Shown here: piece by piece, positions 22,466 through 31,800 of the stretch
Layout of the letters: every line of letters starts with the position of its first letter
How positions within the stretch are numbered: the first letter of the stretch is position 1
Assembly (NCBI RefSeq): GCF_902497555.1
Contig: NZ_CABVGP010000002.1
Span: forward strand, 260,501-324,500
Source: Amycolatopsis camponoti
GTDB taxonomy: Bacteria; Actinomycetota; Actinomycetes; Mycobacteriales; Pseudonocardiaceae
DNA: 64,000 bases
Direction: 5' to 3'
The notes under the pieces: generated by a model
What the model saw: the letters and a program-made list of their open reading frames with translations, nothing else
The model's database searches: none
What the model was told of the DNA's origin: nothing
Translations under genes and position numbers: made by a program

Positions 22466-23428
22466 TCAGGAACCGCGCTGGTCCGCCACCACCGCGGCGA
22501 TGATGTCGTCCAGCGTGCGGGTCGGGGAGAACCCGATCTGCCCCAACGCCTTCTCGCAGTTCGGGATGCGGCGCTGCATGTCCTCGTACCCGTCGCCGTA
22601 CGCCTCCTCGTACGGCACCTTCGCGATCGTGCTCGCCGAGCCGGTCGCCGAGATCACGCGCTCGGCGAGCTGGGCGATCGTCGTCTGCTCGGTGCTGCCG
22701 AGGTTGAACACGTTGCTGTACGCGGATTCGTCGGACAGCAGCGCCACCAGCGCCGGGACGACGTCGTGGACGTGGCAGAAGCAGCGCGTCTGCTGGCCGT
22801 CGCCGAAGACCGTGATCGGTTCGCCGGCCAGTGCCTGCTTCACGAAGCGGGGGATGACCATGCCGTAACGGCCCGTCTGGCGGGGGCCGACCGTGTTGAA
22901 CGGGCGGACGATCACCGTGCGGAGGCCGTGCTCGACCGCGTACAGGTACGCGAACGTCTCGTCCAGCGCCTTGGCCTCGGCGTAGGACCAGCGGTTCTTC
23001 AGCGGCGAGCCGATGATCCGGTCGGCGTCCTCGGTGAGGCCGTCGGCGGCGTTCTTGCCGTAGATCTCGCTGGTGGACGCGACCAGGATCGGCACGTCGT
23101 GCTGCAGCGCCGCGTCCAGCATGGTCTCGGTGCCGTGCAGGTTGGTGCGCAGGCTTTCCATCGTCTTGTCGAGGATGGTGAAGACGCCGACCGCGGCCGC
23201 GAGGTGGAAGATCGCGTCGATGCCGGCCATGCACGCCTCGACCGCCGAAGGGTCGGTCACCGAGCCGCGCACGAAGCGGAAGCCGTGGTGGTCGCGCACG
23301 CCGGCCAGGTTGTCGAGCGTGCCGGTGCTGAGGTTGTCGAGCGCGACGACCTCGTGGCCGCGCTCCAGGAGGTGCTCGGTCAGGTGGGAGCCGATGAAGC
23401 CGGCGCCGCCGGTGATGAGGTAACGCAC
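22466..23428 (-). CDS. Extended SDR, probable UDP-(N-acetyl)glucuronate decarboxylase (AviE2/CalS9-like)
   Basis: The 320-aa protein starts at GTG 23428 with GAGAGGAC upstream. It has the NAD-binding TGGAGFIG (residues 6-13), the catalytic STSEIYG (118-124) and Y149-xxx-K153 of extended SDR sugar enzymes. The segments GSPLKNRWSYAEAK, NTVGPRQTGRYGM and CFCHVHDVV resemble, from memory of the family, UDP-glucuronate decarboxylases of antibiotic pathways such as AviE2 and CalS9. It is not a dTDP-glucose 4,6-dehydratase of the common RmlB type. Following a 6-dehydrogenase in the same operon, the natural reading is decarboxylation of a UDP-hexuronate to a UDP-pentose. A 4-epimerase is the main alternative. 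Confidence 0.72.
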   Translation of the reverse strand: MRYLITGGAGFIGSHLTEHLLERGHEVVALDNLSTGTLDNLAGVRDHHGFRFVRGSVTDPSAVEACMAGIDAIFHLAAAVGVFTILDKTMESLRTNLHGTETMLDAALQHDVPILVASTSEIYGKNAADGLTEDADRIIGSPLKNRWSYAEAKALDETFAYLYAVEHGLRTVIVRPFNTVGPRQTGRYGMVIPRFVKQALAGEPITVFGDGQQTRCFCHVHDVVPALVALLSDESAYSNVFNLGSTEQTTIAQLAERVISATGSASTIAKVPYEEAYGDGYEDMQRRIPNCEKALGQIGFSPTRTLDDIIAAVVADQRGS

Positions 23429-23453
23429 GTCGGGTGTCCTCTCAATGTCTTTG

Positions 23454-23497
23454 GGGGGTTCCGGGTGGCGGAGCCCCGGCCTGGGGCGGAGCCCCGG
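23454..23497. repeat. GC-rich REP-like element between SDR and dehydrogenase genes
   Basis: This block is nearly identical to the one inside PKS A at 3745-3789 (shared GGGGGTTCCGGGTGGCGGA and a terminal CCCCGG hairpin half). It fills most of the 74-base gap between the dehydrogenase stop and the SDR start. It may lower read-through or stabilise the upstream transcript. Confidence 0.75.
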
Positions 23498-23502
23498 AAG
23501 AT

Positions 23503-24795
23503 TCAGTTCGCGAAGAGCGAAGGGTCGAAGCGGTAGGTGGCGTCGATGACGAGCGGGCACTCGCCGAGCCAGTCGTACCCGTGGCCGGGCTGGATGGTGT
23601 GGATCAGCGCGACGTCCCAGTCTTCACCGTCCGGCTCGGCGACGTTGTCCAGCTGGCCGCCGGTGACGCGGATGGTCGACACGAGCGGGTCGTGGTAACC
23701 GACCTTCGCGCCCTTCGCCGCCAGCAGGTCGATGATGTCCAAAGCGGACGACGACCGGACGTCCTGGACGCCGGGCTTGTACGTCACGCCGACGACCAGC
23801 ACGCGCGTGCCGGCCAGGCCCTTCCCGTTGCGGGACAGAGTGTTGCCGATGCGCTCGACGACCTGCTTGGGACGTTCGGCGATGGCGTGCATGGCCTGCG
23901 TGACGAGCGGCGCGTTGTGCTGCGTCGCGCGCAGCTGCCAGAGCAGGTAGTGCGGGTCGCAGGGGATGCAGTGCCCGCCGACGCCCGGGCCGGGGTGGAA
24001 GGCCATGAAGCCGTACGGCTTGCTCGCCGCGGCGTCGATCACCTCGATCGGGTCGATCGAGAAGCCGTCGCTGATCTCCGCGAACTCGTTGGCCAGTGCG
24101 ATGTTCACCGCGCGGAAGGTGTTCTCGTAGAGCTTCGTCAGCTCGGCGACCTCGGCGGAGCTGACGCAGTGCACCGCCGGGGTCAGCAGGTTGACGACGC
24201 GCTGCGCCATCGCGGTGCACGCCGGCGTCACGCCGCCCAGGACACGCGGGGTCTCCTGCTGCGTGTGCGTGACGTTGCCGGGGTCGATGCGCTCGGGGCT
24301 GGACGCGACGAAGATGTCGCGGCCGATCTTGAACCCCTTGGCGACCAGCGGCTTCACCAGCAACCGGCCGGCGGTGCCGACGTAGCTGGTGGAGGTGAGG
24401 ATCAGCGTCTGGCCGACCCGGGCGTGCGCGATCAACGCCGCGCAGGCGCTCTCGAGCGGGCCGAGGTCGGGCATCAGGTACTCGTCCAGCCCGGTCGGCA
24501 CGCACACCAGCACCGCGTCGGCCTCGGCCATCCGCGCGAGGTCGGCGGTGAGCTGGAAGTCCTCCTGGTGCACGGCTTTCTCCAGCCGGCGGTGGTCGGC
24601 CTCGATCAGGTCGACCTCGCCGGAGCGGATCGCGTCGAGGCGGTTCTGCGAAAGGTCGATGCCGATGATCCCGACACCGCTCTCGTGCAGGCCCAGGGCG
24701 GTCGGCAGACCGACGTACCCCATCCCGATCACCGCGACGGAGGTCAGTTCGTTCAGCTCGGCCAGGATTTCGTGTTCGGCGACAGTACTCGTCAT
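23503..24795 (-). CDS. UDP-N-acetylhexosamine-type 6-dehydrogenase
   Basis: The 430-aa protein has the NAD-binding GMGYVGLP (residues 24-31), a catalytic Lys in ELTKLYENTFR (about 221), and the thiohemiacetal-forming Cys276 in GPGVGGHCIPCDP. It carries SPERIDPGN (166-174), typical of the WbpA/TviB/WecC group that oxidises UDP-GlcNAc or UDP-ManNAc, instead of the NPEFLREG of UDP-glucose dehydrogenases. The expected reaction is four-electron oxidation of C6 to a UDP-N-acetylhexosaminuronate. It lies 34 bases downstream of a sugar deacetylase and upstream of a decarboxylase-like SDR, so the three probably make one unusual amino sugar. The exact substrate is inferred from the motif only. Confidence 0.88.
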   Translation of the reverse strand: MTSTVAEHEILAELNELTSVAVIGMGYVGLPTALGLHESGVGIIGIDLSQNRLDAIRSGEVDLIEADHRRLEKAVHQEDFQLTADLARMAEADAVLVCVPTGLDEYLMPDLGPLESACAALIAHARVGQTLILTSTSYVGTAGRLLVKPLVAKGFKIGRDIFVASSPERIDPGNVTHTQQETPRVLGGVTPACTAMAQRVVNLLTPAVHCVSSAEVAELTKLYENTFRAVNIALANEFAEISDGFSIDPIEVIDAAASKPYGFMAFHPGPGVGGHCIPCDPHYLLWQLRATQHNAPLVTQAMHAIAERPKQVVERIGNTLSRNGKGLAGTRVLVVGVTYKPGVQDVRSSSALDIIDLLAAKGAKVGYHDPLVSTIRVTGGQLDNVAEPDGEDWDVALIHTIQPGHGYDWLGECPLVIDATYRFDPSLFAN

Positions 24796-24829
24796 TGTGG
24801 TTCACCCGTCTCTTGCACGGTGGAAGGGG

Positions 24830-25513
24830 TCAGTACACGACCCGGACGATTTCGAAAGCTTCGGCGAGCTCGGTGGAGATCTGCGAGCCGCGGTATTCGG
24901 CCAGGGCGCGCACACCCCGCTCGCTGCGCGGGTGGGGCCACGGCTCGAGTTCCTTGCCGTACGCGCGCAGCGCTTCGACCTTGCGCTCGATGTGCGTCTC
25001 CTCGAGGCGCTGCCAGCAGTTGGGGCGGAAGGTGACCGGGAGCCCGGACGCCTCGCCGACGTCGGTGGCGGAGCGGATCTCGAACGTCCGCACCTCCTGC
25101 ACGCTGCCCTTGCCCGGCCGGCCCGCGACCCGGGCGGCCCGGCTGACCAGCGCGTGGTCGGTGCTCAGGTCGCACATGCTGGTGGTGAGGATCGTGTCGG
25201 GCTCGAAGTCCCGGACCTCGTTCTCCACCGTCCGGTTCAGCTCGAGGTGGCTGACGGTGTCGAGGCGGTTGTCCCCGAACTCGTGGATGCGCACGCGTTC
25301 GATGCCGAGCGTCTTCGCGGCCAGCTCGATCGCGGCGGTGCGGTTGACGACCCCGGCCCCGTTCGCCGAGCGCGAGCCGTCGTCGTTGGTGAGGATGCAG
25401 AGCGAGATCGTCACGCCCTCGTCGGCGAGCCGGGCGATGGTGCCGCCCGCGCCGAGGGTCTCGTCGTCGCCGTGCGCTCCCACGACCAGCAGCTTGCTTA
25501 TTTTCCTGTGCAT
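24830..25513 (-). CDS. PIG-L/LmbE-family sugar N-deacetylase
   Basis: The 227-aa protein begins KLLVVGAHGDDETLGAGG. AHGDDE (13-18) is the zinc-binding motif usually written AHPDDE, with the His and both Asp kept and Pro replaced by Gly. Family members remove N-acetyl groups from GlcNAc-type sugars (mycothiol MshB, glycopeptide and aminoglycoside deacetylases). ATG 25513, with GGGGAT six bases upstream, matches the family start; an in-frame extension to 25597 is possible but unsupported. It heads the minus-strand sugar operon. The likely job is deacetylation of the 2-acetamido sugar, either before or after transfer to the polyketide. Confidence 0.88.
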   Translation of the reverse strand: MHRKISKLLVVGAHGDDETLGAGGTIARLADEGVTISLCILTNDDGSRSANGAGVVNRTAAIELAAKTLGIERVRIHEFGDNRLDTVSHLELNRTVENEVRDFEPDTILTTSMCDLSTDHALVSRAARVAGRPGKGSVQEVRTFEIRSATDVGEASGLPVTFRPNCWQRLEETHIERKVEALRAYGKELEPWPHPRSERGVRALAEYRGSQISTELAEAFEIVRVVY

Positions 25514-25805
25514 AGCGGATCCCCAGTCTCGGTGCTGATGGAAGTGCCGTCGCACGGCATCACGAGCAGCGGAAGTGTCTTCGCAGAAATCTGACATCCG
25601 CCGGTCGCGACCGACAACCCCTAAAGACCGTCTAAAGCGGACCTTGGCGGGGCGGCGGACGCCCGGCTTAGGGGCGCGATCACCGTGTCATCCGGGGCCA
25701 TTAGGGGTGGGTGCGCCCGCGGTGCGCTCGTATCGTCAGCCGTATTGCTGTGGGGGTGCGCGATCCCCCTTTCCAGCGCAGGCGACGTGGAAGGAAAGAG
25801 GACTC
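25514..25805. promoter_or_regulatory. Divergent promoter region between the sugar operon and PKS C with TTAGGGG boxes
   Basis: Three related boxes are visible: ACCCCTAAA at 25617-25625 (TTTAGGGGT on the minus strand), TTAGGGG at 25668-25674 and TTAGGGGT at 25701-25708. CTAAAG occurs twice 11 bases apart (25621 and 25632). The decamer AAAGACCGTC at 25623-25632 recurs before PKS D (42566-42575). AAGGAAAGAGGA just before GTG 25806 serves as ribosome-binding site. The boxes are good candidates for the LAL regulator operator; no promoter hexamers were fixed. Confidence 0.55.
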
Positions 25806-28800
25806 GTGGGCAACTCCGAAGACAAGCTGGTCGGTGCGCTCCGTGCCTCCCTCAAGGAGAGCGAACGGCTGCGCGAGAAGAACCGGCGGCTCACCGAAGC
25901 CGCGCGGGAACCGATCGCGATCATCGGCATGGCCTGCCGGTTCCCGGGCGGCGCCACGACCCCGGAGGAACTCTGGCGGATCCTCGACGGCGGCGTCGAC
26001 GCGATCGGCGAGTTCCCCGCGAACCGCGGCTGGGACCTGGACCGGCTCTACGACCCGACCGGCGAGCGCACGGGCTCGAGCTACGTCCGCGAAGGCGGTT
26101 TCCTCCACGACGCCCTGGACTTCGACGCCGACCTCTTCGGCATCAGCCCGCGCGAAGCGCTGCTCATGGACCCGCAGCAACGGCTCCTGCTGGAAACCTC
26201 CTGGGAGGCCTTCGAACGCGCGGGCATCGCGCCGCATTCGGTGAAGGGCAGCCCCACCGGCGTCTTCGCCGGCACGATGTACCACAACTACCAGGGCAGC
26301 TACGGCTCTTCCGGTGTCATCTCCGGCCGGCTCGCCTACACCTTCGGCCTGGAAGGGCCCGCCGTCACCATCGACACGGCGTGCTCGTCGTCGCTCGTCG
26401 CGCTGCACATGGCCGTGCAGGCGCTGCGCTCCGGCGAGTGCTCGCTCGCCCTCGCGGGCGGCGTTTCGGTGATGTCGACGCCGCGCACCTTCGTCGAGTT
26501 CAGCCTCGACGGCACGCTCGCCCGCAGTGCCCGCTGCCGCGCCTTCGCCGACTCCGCCGACGGCACCGGCTGGTCCGAGGGCTGCGGGATGCTGCTGGTG
26601 GAAAAGCTTTCCGACGCCCGACGCAACGGTCACCCGGTCCTCGCCATCGTGCGCGGCACCGCGATCAACCAGGACGGCGCGTCCAACGGCATGACCGCGC
26701 CCAACGGTCCCGCCCAGCAGCGCGTGATCCGCCAGGCCCTCGCCAACGCCCGGGTCAGCCCGGACGAGGTCGACGTCGTCGAGGCGCACGGCACCGCCAC
26801 CAAGCTCGGCGACCCGATCGAGGCGGGCGCGCTGCTCGCCACCTACGGTCAGGGCCGCCCCGAGAACTCGCCGCTGTGGCTGGGTTCGGTGAAGTCGAAC
26901 GTCGGCCACACGCAGGCCGCGTCCGGCGTCGCCGGCGTGCTGAAGATCGTGCTGGCGTTGAACAACGAGGTGCTGCCGCAGACGCTGCACGTCGACCAGC
27001 CGACCCGGCAGGTCGACTGGAGCGCCGGGCAGGTCGAGCTGCTCACCGAGCGACGGCCGTGGGAGCGCAACGGCCACCCGCGCCGCGGCGCCGTTTCGTG
27101 CTTCGGCCTGAGCGGCACCAACGCCCACGTCATCCTCGAAGAGGCCCCGGACCCCGAGGACATCGAAGAGACCCCGCGTGACGACGCCGCGATCCCGTTC
27201 GTCCTGTCCGGCCGGACGCCGCAGGCGCTGCGCGCGCAGGCCGAGCGGCTGCTCACGGCCCTCGACGAGAACCCCGCCGAACTGCTCGACGTCGCTCGCA
27301 CGCTGGCCGCCGGGCGCACGCACCTCGACCACCGCGCCGCTTTCGTGGCGAGCGACCGTGCCGAGCTGCTCACGGCGCTGCGCGGGTTCGCGGACGGCGA
27401 GCCGGGCGCGTTGACCGGCGTCGCCCGCGGTGAGACGAACACCGCGTTCCTGTTCTCCGGCCAGGGTTCCCAGCGATCCGGCATGGGCGCGGTCCTCGGC
27501 GCGAAGTACCCGGTGTTCGCGCAGGCGTACGCCGAGGCCTGCGCCGAGCTGGACCAGCACCTCGACCGCCCGATCCGCGAAGTGATCGACACCGACGCGG
27601 ACGCCCTGTCGCAGACCGGGAACACCCAAGCCGCCCTGTTCGCCTTCGAGGTCGCGCTCTTCCGGCTCGTCGCGTCGTGGGGTCTGGTCCCGGACGCCGT
27701 CTGCGGCCACTCCATCGGCGAACTCGCCGCCGCCCACTGCGCCGGCGTGCTTTCCCTCGCCGACGCGGCGAAGCTCGTCGCCGCTCGCGGACGGCTGATG
27801 CAGGCCCTGCCGACCGGCGGCGCGATGGTCGCCGTCGAAGGGACGCCCGAAGAGGTCGCCGCCTACGATCCACAAGGGACGGTCGATGTCGCCGCCGTCA
27901 ACGGCCCGCGATCCGTCGTCATCTCCGGTGCCGAAAGCGCGGTCGTCGCGGTCGGCGACAAGTTCGTCGACGCCGGACGCCGGACGACGCGCTTGAAGGT
28001 CTCGCACGCGTTCCACTCGCGGCTGATGGACCCGATGCTCGCCGAGTTCCGTGCGGTGGCGAAGAGTCTCACGTACGCGCGGCCCGAGCTGACCGTCATT
28101 TCGAGCGTCACCGGCGCCGAGGTCTCCGCCGAGCTGACCGACCCCGAGTACTGGGTGAGCAACGTCCGGCAGCCGGTCCGGTTCGCCGACGCCGTCCGCG
28201 CGCTGGCCGCCGAGGGCGTCAACCGGTTCCTGGAGCTGGGCCCGGACGCGCCGCTGACCGCCGCCGTCCCGCAGTCCGCCGAAACCGCGGTCGCCGTCGC
28301 GGCGCAGCGCCGGGACGTCCCCGAGGACGTCGCACTCACCACGGCGCTCGCGCACCTGCACGTCCGTGGCGTCGTCCCGGACTGGGCCGCGCACTTCGCC
28401 TCCCGCGGCGCGGGCCGGGCGGACCTGCCGACCTACGCCTTCCAGAACCAGCGGTACTGGCTGGAGGTCTCGTCGGAGTCCGGCGACCTCTCGTCGATCG
28501 GCCTCGACCCGGTCGACCACCCCCTGCTCGGCGCGGCCACGCTGCTGGCCGACGCCGACGGCCTGGTGCTGTCCGGCCGGATCTCCGCCACCACCCACCC
28601 ATGGCTCGACGACCACGTCGTCGGCGGCGCGATCCTGCTGCCCGGCACGGCGTTCGTCGAGCTGGCCGTCCGCGCGGGCGACGAAGCCGGCTGCGGCCGC
28701 GTCCGCGACCTGACCCTGCACGCCCCGCTGGTGCTGCCCGCGAAGGGCGCCGCGCGGATCCAGGTCTGGATCGGCAAGCCCGCCGCCGACGGGTCACGCC

Positions 28801-31800
28801 CGATCAGCGTCCACTCGCGACCGGACGACCTGGCCGTGACCGCCGGCTGGACCCGGCACGCCGACGGCACCCTCGCTCCCGCCACGGCCGGGACGACGTT
28901 CGACCTGAGCGCGTGGCCGCCCGCCGGTGCCGAGGTCGTCGACCTCGACGGCATGTACGACCTGCTGGCGGAGGCCGGCATGGCGTACGGCCCCGTCTTC
29001 CAGGGCCTGCGCGCGGCTTGGCGGGCCGGCGACGACATCTTCGCCGAAGTCGCCCTGCCGGAGCAGGACCGCCTCGGCGCCGAAGCGTTCGGCCTGCACC
29101 CCGCGGTCTTCGACGCGTCCCTGCACGCCGTCGGGCTCAGCTCGGCTGCCGGTGAGGGCACCACGCTGCCGTACTCCTGGTCCGACGTCGAGCTGCTGGC
29201 CGCGGGCGCGGCTTCGCTGCGGGTGCACGTCCGCCCGACCGGCGACCAGACGGTCGAGCTGCGCCTGGCCGATTCGGCCGGGGCGCCGGTCGCCCGCGTC
29301 GGGCAGCTGGGGCTGCGCCGGATCAGCGAGGAACAGCTCGCCGCGGCCCGCGCCAAGCCGGGTGGCACCGACTCCCTCTACCGCGTCGACTGGGTTCCCA
29401 CGACGCTGCCGGAAGCGTCCGAAGTGGACTTCTCGGTGTACGAGGTCAAGCCGGGAACGACCGCCGCCGCGGCGAAGAAGGCCGTCCACAGTGCACTGCC
29501 GGAGATCCGGGAGGCCGACGGACGCCTGCTCGTGGTGACCTCCGGCGACCTGGCCGGTGCCGCCGTCGCCGGGCTCGTCCGCTCGGCGCAGGTCGAGAAC
29601 CCCGGCCGGATCGTGCTCGTCGAAGGCACCGCGACGCCGGAGCAGCTCGCCGCGATCTCCGCCGCGGACGAGACGTCCGTGCGCGTCACGGGCACCGAAG
29701 TCGCGGTCCCGCGCCTGGTCCGCGCCACCCCCGAGGCCGGAGATACCCCGGAGTGGGGCACGGTGCTCATCACCGGCGGTACCGGCGCGCTGGGCAGGCT
29801 CGTCGCGAAGCACCTCGTGCGGCAGCACGGGGTCAAGGACCTCGTGCTCGTCAGCCGTCGCGGCCCGGACGCCGGGGGCGCCGCGGAACTCGTCGCCGAA
29901 CTGGCCGAGCTGGGCGCCGAGGCGACCGTCGTGGCCGCCGACCTCGCGAACCGCGCGAAGGTCCGTGCCCTGCTGAAGAAGTACCCGGTCACCTCGGTCG
30001 TCCACGCGGCCGGCGTGCTCGACGACGGTGTCCTCGCTTCGATGACGCCCGAGCGCATCGACGGCGTCTTCGACCCGAAGGCCCTGGCCGCCTGGCACCT
30101 GCACGAGCTGGCCGGCGACCTCACCGCGTTCGTCACGTTCTCCTCGGCCGCCGGCGTGCTGGGCGCGCCGGGCCAGGCGAACTACGCCGCCGCCAACGCC
30201 TTCCTGGACGCGCTCACCGCGGTGCGCCGCGCCGAGGGCAAGCCGGGGCACTCGCTCGCCTGGGGCATGTGGGAGTCGGCGGCCGGCATGGCCGGCGAAA
30301 CCCACGGCAAGCGCGGCCTCGGCGCCTTCGGCGTGGAGGAGGGCCTGGCCCTGTTCGACGCCGCGGTCGGCGCGGCGGGCGACGAGTACGTCCCGATCAA
30401 GCTCGACCTGCCCGCCCTGCGCGAGGCGGGCGGCGGCGTCCCCGACCTGCTGCGCGGCCTCGTCCCTGCGTCCCGGCGGACGGTGTCCGACCGCGAGGCG
30501 GGTGCGGACTCGCTGCTGGGCAAGCTGATCCGGCTGCCCGCGGAGAAGCGCCTCGGCCACCTGCTCGACCTGGTGGTCCAGCACTCGGCCGCGGTGCTCG
30601 GCCACGGCTCGGCCGACCTGGTCGACGCCGACCGCGCGTTCAAGGACCTCGGGTTCGACTCGCTGACCGCGGTCGAGCTGCGCAACGCGCTCAACGAGGC
30701 CACCGGCCTGACCCTGACCGCGACGCTCGTCTTCGACTACCCGACCGCGGGCGACCTCGCGGCGCACCTCCACGAGTCGCTGCTCGGCGAGCTGGAAGAC
30801 GCCGTCGAGGCCGAAGAAGTCACCGCGAGCACCGACGAGCCGATCGCGATCGTCGGCATGGCCTGCCGGTTCCCCGGCGGCGTCACGACCCCGGACGAGC
30901 TGTGGGAGCTGGTCGCGGCCGGCCGCGACGGCACTTCGCGGTTCCCCGAAGACCGCTCGTGGGACCTCGACTACTGGCTCGGCATGGCGGCCGCGGCGGG
31001 CAAGGAGCCCAACGGCGGGTTCGTCACCGGTGCCACCGACTTCGACGCCGGCTTCTTCGGCATCAGCCCGAACGAAGCCGTGATGATGGACCCGCAGCAG
31101 CGGATGCTGCTCGAAGCGTGCTGGGAGGCATGCGAATCCGCGGGCATCGACCCGTTGTCGCTCAAGGGCACCGACACCGGCGTGTTCGCCGGCGTCATGC
31201 AGTCCGACTACGACCCGGGCCCGCTCGGCACGGTCGAGCACAACGGCCTCTTCCGCGGCTCCGGCGCGCTCGGCAGCGTCGTGTCCGGCCGGGTCGCCTA
31301 CACCTACGGGCTCGAGGGGCCCGCGGTGTCGATCGACACCGCCTGCTCGTCTTCGCTGGTGGCGCTGCACCTGGCCGTCCAGGCCCTGCGCCAGGGTGAC
31401 TGCTCGCTGGCCCTGGCCGGCGGCGTCGCCGCGCTGGTCTCGCCGGAACCGTTCGTGCACTTCGACAACAGCGGCACCGCCACCGACGGGCGGACGAAGG
31501 CCTACTCGGCCGCGGCCGACGGCGTGGGCTGGGCCGAGGGCGTCGGCCTGCTGGTCGTCGAACGGCTCTCCGACGCCCGGCGCAACGGGCACGAGGTCCT
31601 CGCCGTCGTCCGCTCGAGCGCGGTGAACTCCGACGGCGCGTCCAACGGCCTCACCGCCCCGAACGGCCCGTCGCAGGAGCGCGTGATCAAGCGCGCGCTC
31701 AAGATCGCCGGCCTTCGCGCGGCCGACGTCGACGCCGTCGAGGGCCACGGCACCGGAACCACGCTGGGCGACCCGATCGAAGCCAACGCCCTGCTCGCCA

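Noticed and set aside
25514..25597. N-terminal extension of the deacetylase to ATG 25597
   Set aside because: The PIG-L fold begins right after 25513, where a GGGGAT ribosome-binding site is present; the extension has no family match.
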